Assembly: GCA_036154955.1 (NCBI GenBank)
Contig: JAYZWL010000041.1
Span: 1 to 64,000, forward strand
Direction: 5' to 3'
Length of the DNA stretch: 64,000 bases
From: Albimonas sp036154955
GTDB lineage: Bacteria; Pseudomonadota; Alphaproteobacteria; Rhodobacterales; Rhodobacteraceae
Part shown: positions 25,157 to 31,807 of the stretch, piece after piece
How positions within the stretch are numbered: position 1 is the first letter of the stretch
Layout of the letters: every line of letters starts with the position of its first letter
Notes under the pieces: model-generated
The model's input: only the letters and a program-made list of their open reading frames with translations
What the model was told of the DNA's origin: nothing
The model's database searches: none
Made by a program: the position numbers and the translations under genes

Positions 25157-26545
25157 ATGAGCAAACCCGTCCCCCCGCGCGCCCCGCGCCGCCCCGCCCG
25201 AACCGATGCGCGCCCCGATGCGGGCGCGCCCGCCGGCGCCGCCTCCGCGACCGGCGAGGCCGGAAGCGACGCGGGCAAGGGCGAGCGCCTCGCCCGCCGT
25301 CTCGCCCGCGCCGGCGTCGCCTCGCGCCGCGCCGCCGAAGCCATCATCGCCGAAGGGCGGGTGAAGGTGAACGGCGCGACCGTGGACAGCCCCGCGCTGA
25401 ACGTGACGCCGGCCGACCTGGTGGAGCTCGACGGCGCGCCCCTGGCCGCGCCGGAGCGGACCCGGATGTGGCGCTATCACAAGCCCGCGGGCCTGGTGAC
25501 CTCCGAGGCGGACGAGAAGGGGCGGGCGACGGTGTTCGACAACCTGCCCGCCGACCTGCCGCGGGTGGTCTCGGTCGGGCGGCTCGACCTCAACTCCGAG
25601 GGCCTGCTGCTGCTGACCAACGACGGCGACCTGAAGCGCCGGCTGGAGCTGCCGTCCACCGGCTGGCTGCGCAAGTATCGGGTGCGGGTGTTCGGCGCGC
25701 CCGACGACAAGGCGCTGGAGCCGCTGCGCAAGGGCATGGTGGTGGAGGGCGAGCGGTTTCAGCCGATGACCGCGACCGTGGACCGTCTGCAGGGCCGCAA
25801 CGCCTGGCTGACCGTGTCCCTGCGCGAGGGCCGCAACCGCGAGGTGCGCCGGGCGCTGGGCGCGCTGGGCTTCGAGGTCAGCCGGCTGATCCGGGTCAGC
25901 TACGGGCCGTTCCTGCTGGGCGAGCTCGCGCCCGGCGAGGCGGAGGAGATCCGCCCCAAGGTGCTGCGCGACCAGCTCGGCCTCGGCCCCGCGCCGAAGG
26001 AGACGCGGGCGCCGGGCGCCGGCCTCGCCGCCGGGCGGACCGATCCGGCGGAGGAGGACGACGACGCCCCGCGCCGGCGTGGGAACGGCGGCGGAGGAGC
26101 GGGCGGCAGGCCCGCGCGCTCCGGCCCGCGCCTCGGCCCCGGCCGGCCGGGCTTGCCGAAGCCGGAAGAGCCGCGTCCCGCACGCGGCGGCCCCGGCCGG
26201 GCCGGACAGGCGAAGGCGGGCCAGGGCAAGGCGGGGCTGGGCAAGGCGGGGCTGGGCGCCGCGAAACCCTCCGGCGCCCGGGCCGGAACCGGCTGGTCGG
26301 GCGGCGGCCCGCGCCGCGAGGAGGCGACGGAGGCCGACCGCGGGCCGCGCCGCTTCGGCGGCCGCGTCGCCTCGGGCGAGGGCGCGGGGGCCCCGCGCGG
26401 CGCCGGTCCGCGCGGCGCCGGGCCGCGCGATGGCGCGCCGACGCATGCCGGTCGCGGCCCGAAGCCGGGCGGAGGCAAGGGGCCGGGCACGCGCGGCGGA
26501 CAGGGTGGGCGAAGCGGCGGGGGCGGCGGCGGCAAGCGCGGCTGA
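25157..26545 (+). CDS. rluB: 23S rRNA pseudouridine synthase, RsuA/RluB family, with long basic tail
   Basis: A 462-residue RluB-type enzyme. An S4 RNA-binding domain spans about 43-90 (RLARRLARAGVASRRAAEAI), and the catalytic Asp144 lies in VGRLDLNSEGLLLLTNDGDL (from 140). YHKPAG, LRKYRVRVFG and LREGRNREVRR complete the RsuA/RluB/RluE fold. An Ala/Gly-rich tail of about 40 residues precedes the S4 domain. From about residue 290 to the end the protein is a low-complexity Gly/Arg/Pro/Lys tail with GGG and RGG-like steps, absent from E. coli RluB, and likely adding nonspecific RNA affinity. Position 2605 of 23S rRNA is the inferred target. Confidence 0.92.
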   Translation: MSKPVPPRAPRRPARTDARPDAGAPAGAASATGEAGSDAGKGERLARRLARAGVASRRAAEAIIAEGRVKVNGATVDSPALNVTPADLVELDGAPLAAPERTRMWRYHKPAGLVTSEADEKGRATVFDNLPADLPRVVSVGRLDLNSEGLLLLTNDGDLKRRLELPSTGWLRKYRVRVFGAPDDKALEPLRKGMVVEGERFQPMTATVDRLQGRNAWLTVSLREGRNREVRRALGALGFEVSRLIRVSYGPFLLGELAPGEAEEIRPKVLRDQLGLGPAPKETRAPGAGLAAGRTDPAEEDDDAPRRRGNGGGGAGGRPARSGPRLGPGRPGLPKPEEPRPARGGPGRAGQAKAGQGKAGLGKAGLGAAKPSGARAGTGWSGGGPRREEATEADRGPRRFGGRVASGEGAGAPRGAGPRGAGPRDGAPTHAGRGPKPGGGKGPGTRGGQGGRSGGGGGGKRG

Positions 26546-26651
26546 TCCAGGCGTGACGGCGCGCCCGAGGCGCCTGTCGGCGAACCTTCGGGGCGCCGCG
26601 CCCGACCGCTCGCACGCGCAGCCCCTTCGCCCGCGCAAGCCCCCTCCCCGA

Positions 26652-26675
26652 CCCTCCCCCGCAAGCGGGGGAGGG
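26652..26675. terminator. Perfect GC hairpin between convergent genes
   Basis: An 11-bp perfect stem (CCCTCCCCCGC with its complement) around AA lies between convergent rluB and the PCxxCRR protein gene. It has no T-run. A hairpin of the same word class occurs at 50659-50684, so this may be a dispersed repeat that doubles as an mRNA end. Confidence 0.5.
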
Positions 26676-26708
26676 AGGCGCGGGCGGGCCTGTCGCGCCC
26701 ATGGCGGT

Positions 26709-27317
26709 TCAGTCGCTGGCGCCGGGATGCAGGCGGGGACGAAAACCGTGGCGAAGCGCGCCGAGCATGGCCGCCGGGGTCAGCACCTCCACCGGGCCGG
26801 CGGGCAGGGGGGCGCGCGGGCCGTAACCGTCCCAGCCCCAGGCCCGCGCGCCGTCGGTCACGCGCAGCCACGCGGTCCCGCCGATCGCGAACATCGCGCC
26901 TGCGGGCAGGGCCCCGGCCTCGCCCATGGCGCGGGGGGCGAGTCGTTCCGCATGCAGCCGCGCGTCCATCTCCGGCGCCCGGGGCGGCGCCGCCAGCCCG
27001 AAGGCGGCGGCCCAGGCGGCGGCGAAGGCCTGCGCCTCCAGCCTGCGGCACTCGAAGCACGGGCGGTGCCCGGCGGCCATCGCCACGGCCTCGTCCAGAA
27101 AGAAGATCTCGGTATAGCTCGGCCCCATCACCCGCCGCCGCCGGCCCTTGAAGTCCAGCACGCAGCAGATCCAGGCCTTCGACGCCCAGCGCCGCCGTCC
27201 CAGCCGCCGGTCCGCGTCATGCAGCCGCCCGCCGCGATTGCCCATCATGCCGCCGCGGGCCGTCACGGCCACGATCTCGCCGAAAGGGGTTGCGCGGTTC
27301 TGCAGCGGGCTCGACAT
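26709..27317 (-). CDS. Conserved hypothetical protein with PCxxCRR motif
   Basis: A 202-residue soluble protein of no named function that I recognise as a type recurring in alphaproteobacteria. Conserved-looking blocks: TPFGEIVA, MMGNRGGRLHD, RRRWASKAWICC, DFKGRRRRVMGPSYTEIFFL, AMAAGHRPCFECRR and, near the end, GWDGYGPR. A-x-x-x-G-H-R-P-C-x-x-C-R-R resembles the second half of the Ada zinc-binding domain, suggesting a metal or DNA/RNA contact, but the first Cys pair of Ada is not present in its usual place. It is divergent from the AmiD-type amidase gene with a 27-bp gap, so the promoters must overlap. Confidence 0.75.
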   Translation of the reverse strand: MSSPLQNRATPFGEIVAVTARGGMMGNRGGRLHDADRRLGRRRWASKAWICCVLDFKGRRRRVMGPSYTEIFFLDEAVAMAAGHRPCFECRRLEAQAFAAAWAAAFGLAAPPRAPEMDARLHAERLAPRAMGEAGALPAGAMFAIGGTAWLRVTDGARAWGWDGYGPRAPLPAGPVEVLTPAAMLGALRHGFRPRLHPGASD

Positions 27318-27344
27318 GACCTTCCGCCGATGATGTGATCCCCG

Positions 27345-28373
27345 ATGAGGCAGGGAACGCGCAGCATGTGTCCGACAAGCGCAGGGAGCAAGCCGGGAGA
27401 TCGCGGCGGCGACCTGAACATCGTCGAGTATCCGTCGCCCAATCACGGGCCGCGCAGGGGCGCGCCCGCCCCCAACCTCATCGTGCTGCACTACACGGCG
27501 ATGGAGACGGCGCAGGCGGCGCTGGACCGGCTGTGCTCGGAGGCGGCCGAGGTCTCCTGCCACTACCTGATCGACGAAGCGGGCCAGGTGTTCCGCCTGG
27601 TCTCGGAGATGCGGCGCGCCTGGCATGCCGGGGTCGCGGCCTGGGGGCCGATCGACGACGTGAACTCGCATTCCATCGGCATCGAACTCGCCCATCCCGG
27701 GCACGGGGAGGGCGGGGGCGCGGCCGGCGCCGGCCCGCCGCCCCCGTTCCCCGAAGCGCAGATCGCGGCGCTGGAGCGGCTCCTGGCCGCCATCCGCCTG
27801 CGCTGGGGCATCCCGGCGGCGCGGGTGCTGGGGCATTCCGACGTGGCGGTGGGGCGCAAGATCGACCCGGGCGAAAGCTTTCCCTGGGCCCGGCTGGCGG
27901 CGGGCGGCCATGCGATCTGGTCCGAGGCGGAGACGCCGGAGGGCATGACCGCGATGCTGCCCCCCGAAGCCTCGATCGCGATCAACGCCATCAAGCTGGG
28001 CTACCGCATGCCCTCGGGCGCGGAGGGCTGGCCGGACCTGCTGCGCGCCCTGCAGATGCGATACGCCCCCGACGAGACCGGCGCCGCCGCCTCGCCCCGG
28101 CTGGCGGCGCGGGTGGCGGAGCTGGCGGAGCGTCACCCGGTGGCGACCGGAGAGCGGCGCTCGCCGGTGCTGCCGGCGCTGCGCGATCCGCCGCCGGCCG
28201 AGGGCGGGGCGCGCCGGCCCCGCGGCGTCACGGCGACCGCGCCGAACGCGGCCGCCGCGGCGGGGGGCGGAAGCTGGCACGAGGCGCTCGCGGCTCGGGG
28301 CGAGGACGACGGGGATGGCGATGACGAGCCGTGGAGCGACCTCGGCCCCGACTTCGATCTCGACACCGAGTAG
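27345..28373 (+). CDS. N-acetylmuramoyl-L-alanine amidase (AmiD type)
   Basis: A 342-residue zinc amidase of the Amidase_2 family that splits the MurNAc-L-Ala bond in peptidoglycan. Zinc ligands: His49 in IVLHYTAM, His164 in VLGHSDVAVGRKIDPG, with Asp174; Glu114 (HSIGIEL) and RRAWHAG (90-96) complete the site. After about residue 200 comes a short peptidoglycan-binding-like helix set (ASIAINAIKLGYRM, LLRALQMRYAPDE), then an acidic low-complexity tail. No signal peptide or lipobox is seen; Met8 is an alternative start. The gene just precedes rnpB, whose promoter overlaps its end. A recycling role in the cytoplasm is inferred. Confidence 0.9.
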   Translation: MRQGTRSMCPTSAGSKPGDRGGDLNIVEYPSPNHGPRRGAPAPNLIVLHYTAMETAQAALDRLCSEAAEVSCHYLIDEAGQVFRLVSEMRRAWHAGVAAWGPIDDVNSHSIGIELAHPGHGEGGGAAGAGPPPPFPEAQIAALERLLAAIRLRWGIPAARVLGHSDVAVGRKIDPGESFPWARLAAGGHAIWSEAETPEGMTAMLPPEASIAINAIKLGYRMPSGAEGWPDLLRALQMRYAPDETGAAASPRLAARVAELAERHPVATGERRSPVLPALRDPPPAEGGARRPRGVTATAPNAAAAAGGGSWHEALAARGEDDGDGDDEPWSDLGPDFDLDTE

Positions 28374-28389
28374 CCCGCCGCGCTATCGG
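28360..28389 (+). promoter_or_regulatory. Predicted rnpB promoter
   Basis: TCGACA (28360-28365), 18 bases, TATCGG (28384-28389) match sigma-70 hexamers and would start transcription at about 28396, exactly where the P1 helix of RNase P RNA begins. The -35 box lies inside the last codons of the amidase gene. Confidence 0.6.
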
Positions 28390-28395
28390 GGACGC

Positions 28396-28833
28396 GCAGC
28401 GGATGGCCGGGCGGCCGCGTCGCCCGGGCCCCGCGCCCGCGACGGCGAGGAAAGTCCGGGCTCCACGGAGGCGCGGCGCCGGGTAACGCCCGGCCGGCGA
28501 GGGGGCGACCCCGAGCCGAGGGAAAGCGCCACAGAGAAGAGACCGCCGTTCTCCCCGCCCCCCTCGTGGGACGGCATGGGACGGCAAGGCTGAAACGGTG
28601 GGGTAAGAGCCCACCGCGCCCCCGGCGACGGGGGCGGCACGGCAAGCCCCGCCGGGAGCAAGATCAAGTTGGGCCGGCCGCGGGCGCCTTCGGGCGTGCC
28701 GCGAGGGGCAGCCTTCGCCCCGCCGGCCATGGTGGATCGCGAGAAGCCGGGGGCGACCCCGGTTCCAGATGAATGGTCGCCCAGGGGCCCTTCGGGGCCC
28801 CGGACAAAACCCGGCTTACAGGCCGTTCGCTGC
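28396..28833 (+). ncRNA. rnpB: RNase P RNA (type A)
   Basis: The catalytic RNA of RNase P, which trims 5' leaders of pre-tRNAs. The universal elements are present in order: GAGGAAAGTCCGGGCTCC near 28449, GGGTAACGCCCGG, AGGGAAAGCGCCACAGAGA (about 28519), GGTAAGAGCCCACCGC, GATCAAGTTGGG, GAGAAGCCGGGG, and AGATGAATGGTCG with ACAAAACCCGGCTTA near the end. The ends pair as helix P1: GCAGCGGATGGCC at 28396 with GGCCGTTCGCTGC ending at 28833. The 438-nt length is ordinary for alphaproteobacteria. No clear terminator follows. Confidence 0.97.
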
Positions 28834-29130
28834 AATAACGTCGCTTGATACTTCCTTAACGCGCCGTTTCGGCTGTTAATGATGCGAATCAAGCCTTGGG
28901 GGGGCGACGCCGGGATTCGCATGGAACCGCGTGGTCCGGCATGGCCCGAAGCGGGTCCGCGTGGCCTTTCGGCGGCGTCCGCCCCGGCCCGGCGGCCCTT
29001 ACTGCGGCGTCGGCGCCACAGCGGAAACGGCCCTCGACCCTTTATCTGGTAGGGTTGAGGCGAAAATTCTCCACATATGGGGCGGTGCGGCGCGATCCCG
29101 GTTTCGGCCATGTTGGGCCATATTTTTCCA
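28834..29130. other. rnpB to dcw-leader spacer
   Basis: A stretch of about 300 bases with no convincing gene. Its first part is A/T-richer than the surroundings (CTTAACGC...GTTAATGATG) and it contains a short imperfect direct repeat around CGCGTGGTCCGGCATGG. It separates RNase P RNA from the dcw leader promoter. Confidence 0.6.
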
Positions 29131-29159
29131 TTGAGGACCACGGATTCCCATGCTAGAAA
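29131..29159 (+). promoter_or_regulatory. Predicted promoter of the dcw leader
   Basis: TTGAGG (29131-29136), 17 bases, TAGAAA (29154-29159) form the best sigma-70-like promoter upstream of mraZ, predicting a start near 29166. It lies in the only A/T-rich stretch of the region. Confidence 0.55.
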
Positions 29160-29165
29160 ATCTCC

Positions 29166-29348
29166 AACAGGCGGAGACAAGGCCAAAGCAAAAACGAGCA
29201 GGTTTCATGCAGGCCCTCCATAACTCGGAGAAAAAATCGACCCCACGGTAGAACAGACGCCCCAAGGCGTCGCCACCGTAGGAGGGAGATCCGAGGGACA
29301 ACGGGGCGGGTCGCGCGTCGAGGCAACGCGCGGCCCGCCTTTGTATTT
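29166..29348 (+). ncRNA. UpsM-like small RNA / dcw 5' leader
   Basis: The RNA from the predicted start near 29166 to the terminator at 29348 would be about 180 nt and end 34 bases before the mraZ ATG. In Rhodobacter sphaeroides the dcw operon has an uncommonly long leader from which the abundant sRNA UpsM is released by premature termination upstream of mraZ. Position, length and the terminator here match that arrangement. Sequence identity with UpsM was not compared, so the assignment is by synteny and structure. Confidence 0.6.
29305..29348 (+). terminator. Intrinsic terminator in the mraZ leader
   Basis: GGCGGGTCGCGCG (29305-29317) pairs along 13 bp, with one G-T wobble, with CGCGCGGCCCGCC (29327-29339), followed by TTTGTATTT. 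It sits between the leader promoter and mraZ on the coding strand, so it must be read through for dcw expression: a likely attenuation point and the 3' end of the leader sRNA. Confidence 0.85.
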
Positions 29349-29382
29349 GAGGCGCGCCCGGATCGAGGGGGGTTGTCGGCCG

Positions 29383-29889
29383 ATGTGGCGGCGGTTCACA
29401 TCGAGTTTCTTCAACAAGGTGGACGCGAAGGGTCGCGTCTCCGTCCCTGCGCCGTGGCGCAAGGCGCTGGACGCGCGCGGCGCCGACGGCGCGCTGATCC
29501 TGGTTCCCGGCTTCCGCGACCGCAACTGCATCGAAGGCTACGCGCCCGACACCTACGAGTCGCTGGCCGCCGCGATCGCCGCCATGCATCCCGCCGACCC
29601 CAATCGCAAGAAGCTGGAATACCGGCTGATGGGCCGCGCCGTGCCTATGCAGGTGGACGAGAACGGCCGCATCGTCATCGGCGCCGACCTGCGCGGCGCC
29701 TTCGGGTTGGAGCCGGAGGCGGTGTTCGTCGGCGTCGGCGACAGCTTCCAGATCTGGAGCCGCGCGGCCTACGACCTCCACGTCGCCCCGATGATGGAGG
29801 ACGACGAGGACGACGGCGATCCGCTGGCCGCGCTGCCCTGGCCGGGCGGAGCGGGCGGGCCTGGCGGGGCCGGGGGGGCGCTGCAGTGA
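29383..29889 (+). CDS. mraZ: Transcriptional regulator MraZ
   Basis: A 168-residue DNA-binding protein with two SpoVT-AbrB repeats, each with the DxxxR turn: DAKGRVSVPAPWR and DENGRIVIGADLR. MraZ forms a ring and controls the dcw operon promoter by binding tandem repeats near its own start. The ATG at 29383 follows GAGGGGGG (29365-29372). The C-terminal acidic and Gly-rich tail (about 30 residues) is longer than in E. coli. First gene of the dcw cluster; its TGA overlaps the GTG of rsmH. Confidence 0.95.
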   Translation: MWRRFTSSFFNKVDAKGRVSVPAPWRKALDARGADGALILVPGFRDRNCIEGYAPDTYESLAAAIAAMHPADPNRKKLEYRLMGRAVPMQVDENGRIVIGADLRGAFGLEPEAVFVGVGDSFQIWSRAAYDLHVAPMMEDDEDDGDPLAALPWPGGAGGPGGAGGALQ

Positions 29890-30980
29890 CCGCGCCCGCC
29901 CCCGGCATCGGACCCGACTTCGCCTCCGCCCCCGGCGCCGGACATGTGCCGGTGCTGCTGGCCGAGGTGATCGCCGCCCTGACGCCCGAAGGCGCCGCCC
30001 CCGGCGCGCCCTGGCCGGGCGTGGTGCTGGACGGCACGCTGGGCGACGGCGGCTATACCCGCGCGCTGCTCGCCGCCGGCGCCTCCCGCGTCATCGCCGT
30101 GGACCGCGACCCCGCGGCGCTGGCCCGCGCCGCCGCCTGGGCGGGGGACTATGGCGACCGGCTGACGCTGTCCGAAGGCCGCTTCGGCGCCCTCGACAGC
30201 ATCGCCGCGGAAGCGGGCGCCGGCCCCGTCCCCGGCGGGCTGATGGGCGTCGCGCTCGACATCGGGGTCAGCTCCATGCAGCTCGACGAGGCGGCGCGGG
30301 GCTTCTCCTTCCTGCGCGACGGCCCGCTCGACATGCGCATGGAGCAGGACGGCCCCTCCGCCGCCGACCTCGTGAACCGGGCGTCCGAAGCGGCGCTGGC
30401 CGACATCCTCTTCCAGTATGGGGAGGAGCGCGCCTCCCGCCGCATCGCCCGCGCCATGGTCGAGGCCCGCGCCGCCGCCCCGATCGAGACCACGGGCCGG
30501 CTGGCCGAGATCATCGCCGCCTGCCTGCCCCGCCCCCGCCCCGGCCAGCCGCACCCCGCCACCCGCAGCTTCCAGGCGCTGCGCATCGCGGTGAACGACG
30601 AGCTGGGGGAGCTGGCCCGGGCGCTCGCCGCGGCCGAACGGGCGCTCGCCCCCGGCGGCGCGCTCGCCGTCGTGACCTTTCACTCGCTGGAGGACCGGAT
30701 CGTGAAGCGCTACTTCGCCGCCCGCGCCGGCCGCGCGCCCGGCGGATCCCGCCACGCTCCCGCCGAGCCGGGGGAGGCCGCGCGCTTCGAGCCGATCCTG
30801 CGCAAGCCCGCCGCGCCGTCGGAGGCGGAGCTCGCCGTCAATCCCCGCGCCCGTTCCGCCCGCCTGCGGGCCGGACGGCGCACCTCCGCCCCCGCCCTGC
30901 CGCTCGACCCCCGCGGCCTGGGCCTGCCCGGCCTCGCGGTCGCCGGCGCCCGTTCGTCCAATCCGCTGGGAGAGGCGTGA
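29886..30980 (+). CDS. rsmH: 16S rRNA m4C1402 methyltransferase
   Basis: A 364-residue SAM-dependent methyltransferase (MraW) acting on C1402 of 16S rRNA. After HVPVLLAEVIAAL, the SAM loop is DGTLGDGGYT; other family blocks are LDIGVSSMQLDEAARGFSF, RDGPLDMRM, VNDELGELARAL and VVTFHSLEDRIVK. The GTG start overlaps the mraZ stop (GTGA) after a GGGGGGG stretch, so translation is coupled. An Ala/Gly insert within the N-terminal part and a tail past RSARLRAGRRT make it a little long. Confidence 0.96.
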   Translation: MTAPAPGIGPDFASAPGAGHVPVLLAEVIAALTPEGAAPGAPWPGVVLDGTLGDGGYTRALLAAGASRVIAVDRDPAALARAAAWAGDYGDRLTLSEGRFGALDSIAAEAGAGPVPGGLMGVALDIGVSSMQLDEAARGFSFLRDGPLDMRMEQDGPSAADLVNRASEAALADILFQYGEERASRRIARAMVEARAAAPIETTGRLAEIIAACLPRPRPGQPHPATRSFQALRIAVNDELGELARALAAAERALAPGGALAVVTFHSLEDRIVKRYFAARAGRAPGGSRHAPAEPGEAARFEPILRKPAAPSEAELAVNPRARSARLRAGRRTSAPALPLDPRGLGLPGLAVAGARSSNPLGEA

Positions 30981-31789
30981 TGCGTTCCGTCCTTTACGTC
31001 GCCGCGCTCGGCCTGGTCTGCTTCGTGGCGATCTGGGCCTATCAGGTGATCAACGACACCCGCGTCCTGCTGGACGACGTGGACCGGCTGCACGCCCGCA
31101 TCGCCTCGGAGCGGGAGGCGATTTCGGTGCTGCGCGCCGAATGGGCCTGGCTGAACCGGCCCGAGCGGCTGGCGATGCTGGTCGAGCGCAACGCCGAGGA
31201 GCTGGCGCTCGCCCCGATGACGCCCGAGGTGTTCGGCGCCGCGACCTCCGTCGCCTTCCAGCCGCCGCCGCCCCATGCGCCGGGTCCGGCGCCCGAGGCC
31301 CCCGGGGTTCCCGACCTGGCGGTCTTCGCCATGGCCGGCGGGCCGCTGGGCCGGACCGAGGCCGGGGTCGCGACCTCCGGCCCCGCCGCGCCCGCCCCCG
31401 CCCCCGACGCGGCGGAGATGGCCTCCGACAGCGACGCCGACCTCGCCCCCGCCGGGCCGATCGACCCGCCGGCCGCGGCGTCGGGCCCGGCCGGGGCGCC
31501 GGCCTTCGACGCGCCCGCGCCCGCGCCCGAAATCGGGCCCGCCGACGCCGCCGGCGCGCTGGTGGCCGGGCTCAGCCCGGAGATGCGCCGCGACCTGGGC
31601 GCCGCGCCCGCGCCGGCGCCGGAGGAGGACGCGCCGGTGCAGGTGGCCGCGCTCGACCCCGCGCCGGCCGAGACGCCCGCCGCCATGCCCGCCGCCATGC
31701 CCGCCGCCATGACCGAATCCGATCTCATCCAGTCGCTGGTCCTGCAGGCCCAGGGCTGGATGCCCCCGCCGCGCCCGGCGGGCCGCTGA
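30980..31789 (+). CDS. ftsL: Cell division protein FtsL with long C-terminal extension
   Basis: A 269-residue bitopic divisome protein. One span (about residues 4-22, VLYVAALGLVCFVAIWAYQV) is followed by the coiled-coil, FtsB-binding part (LLDDVDRLHARIASEREAIS) and the conserved WLNRPERLAMLVER. FtsL is usually 90-130 residues; here about 170 extra periplasmic residues rich in Ala, Pro, Asp and Glu follow, ending LIQSLVLQAQGW. The start overlaps the rsmH stop by one base. It carries the short PAAM repeat AAMPAAMPAAM near 225-237. FtsL links FtsB and FtsQ to FtsW and FtsI. Confidence 0.88.
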   Translation: MRSVLYVAALGLVCFVAIWAYQVINDTRVLLDDVDRLHARIASEREAISVLRAEWAWLNRPERLAMLVERNAEELALAPMTPEVFGAATSVAFQPPPPHAPGPAPEAPGVPDLAVFAMAGGPLGRTEAGVATSGPAAPAPAPDAAEMASDSDADLAPAGPIDPPAAASGPAGAPAFDAPAPAPEIGPADAAGALVAGLSPEMRRDLGAAPAPAPEEDAPVQVAALDPAPAETPAAMPAAMPAAMTESDLIQSLVLQAQGWMPPPRPAGR

Positions 31790-31807
31790 CATGGAGCCCG
31801 ACGCGCC

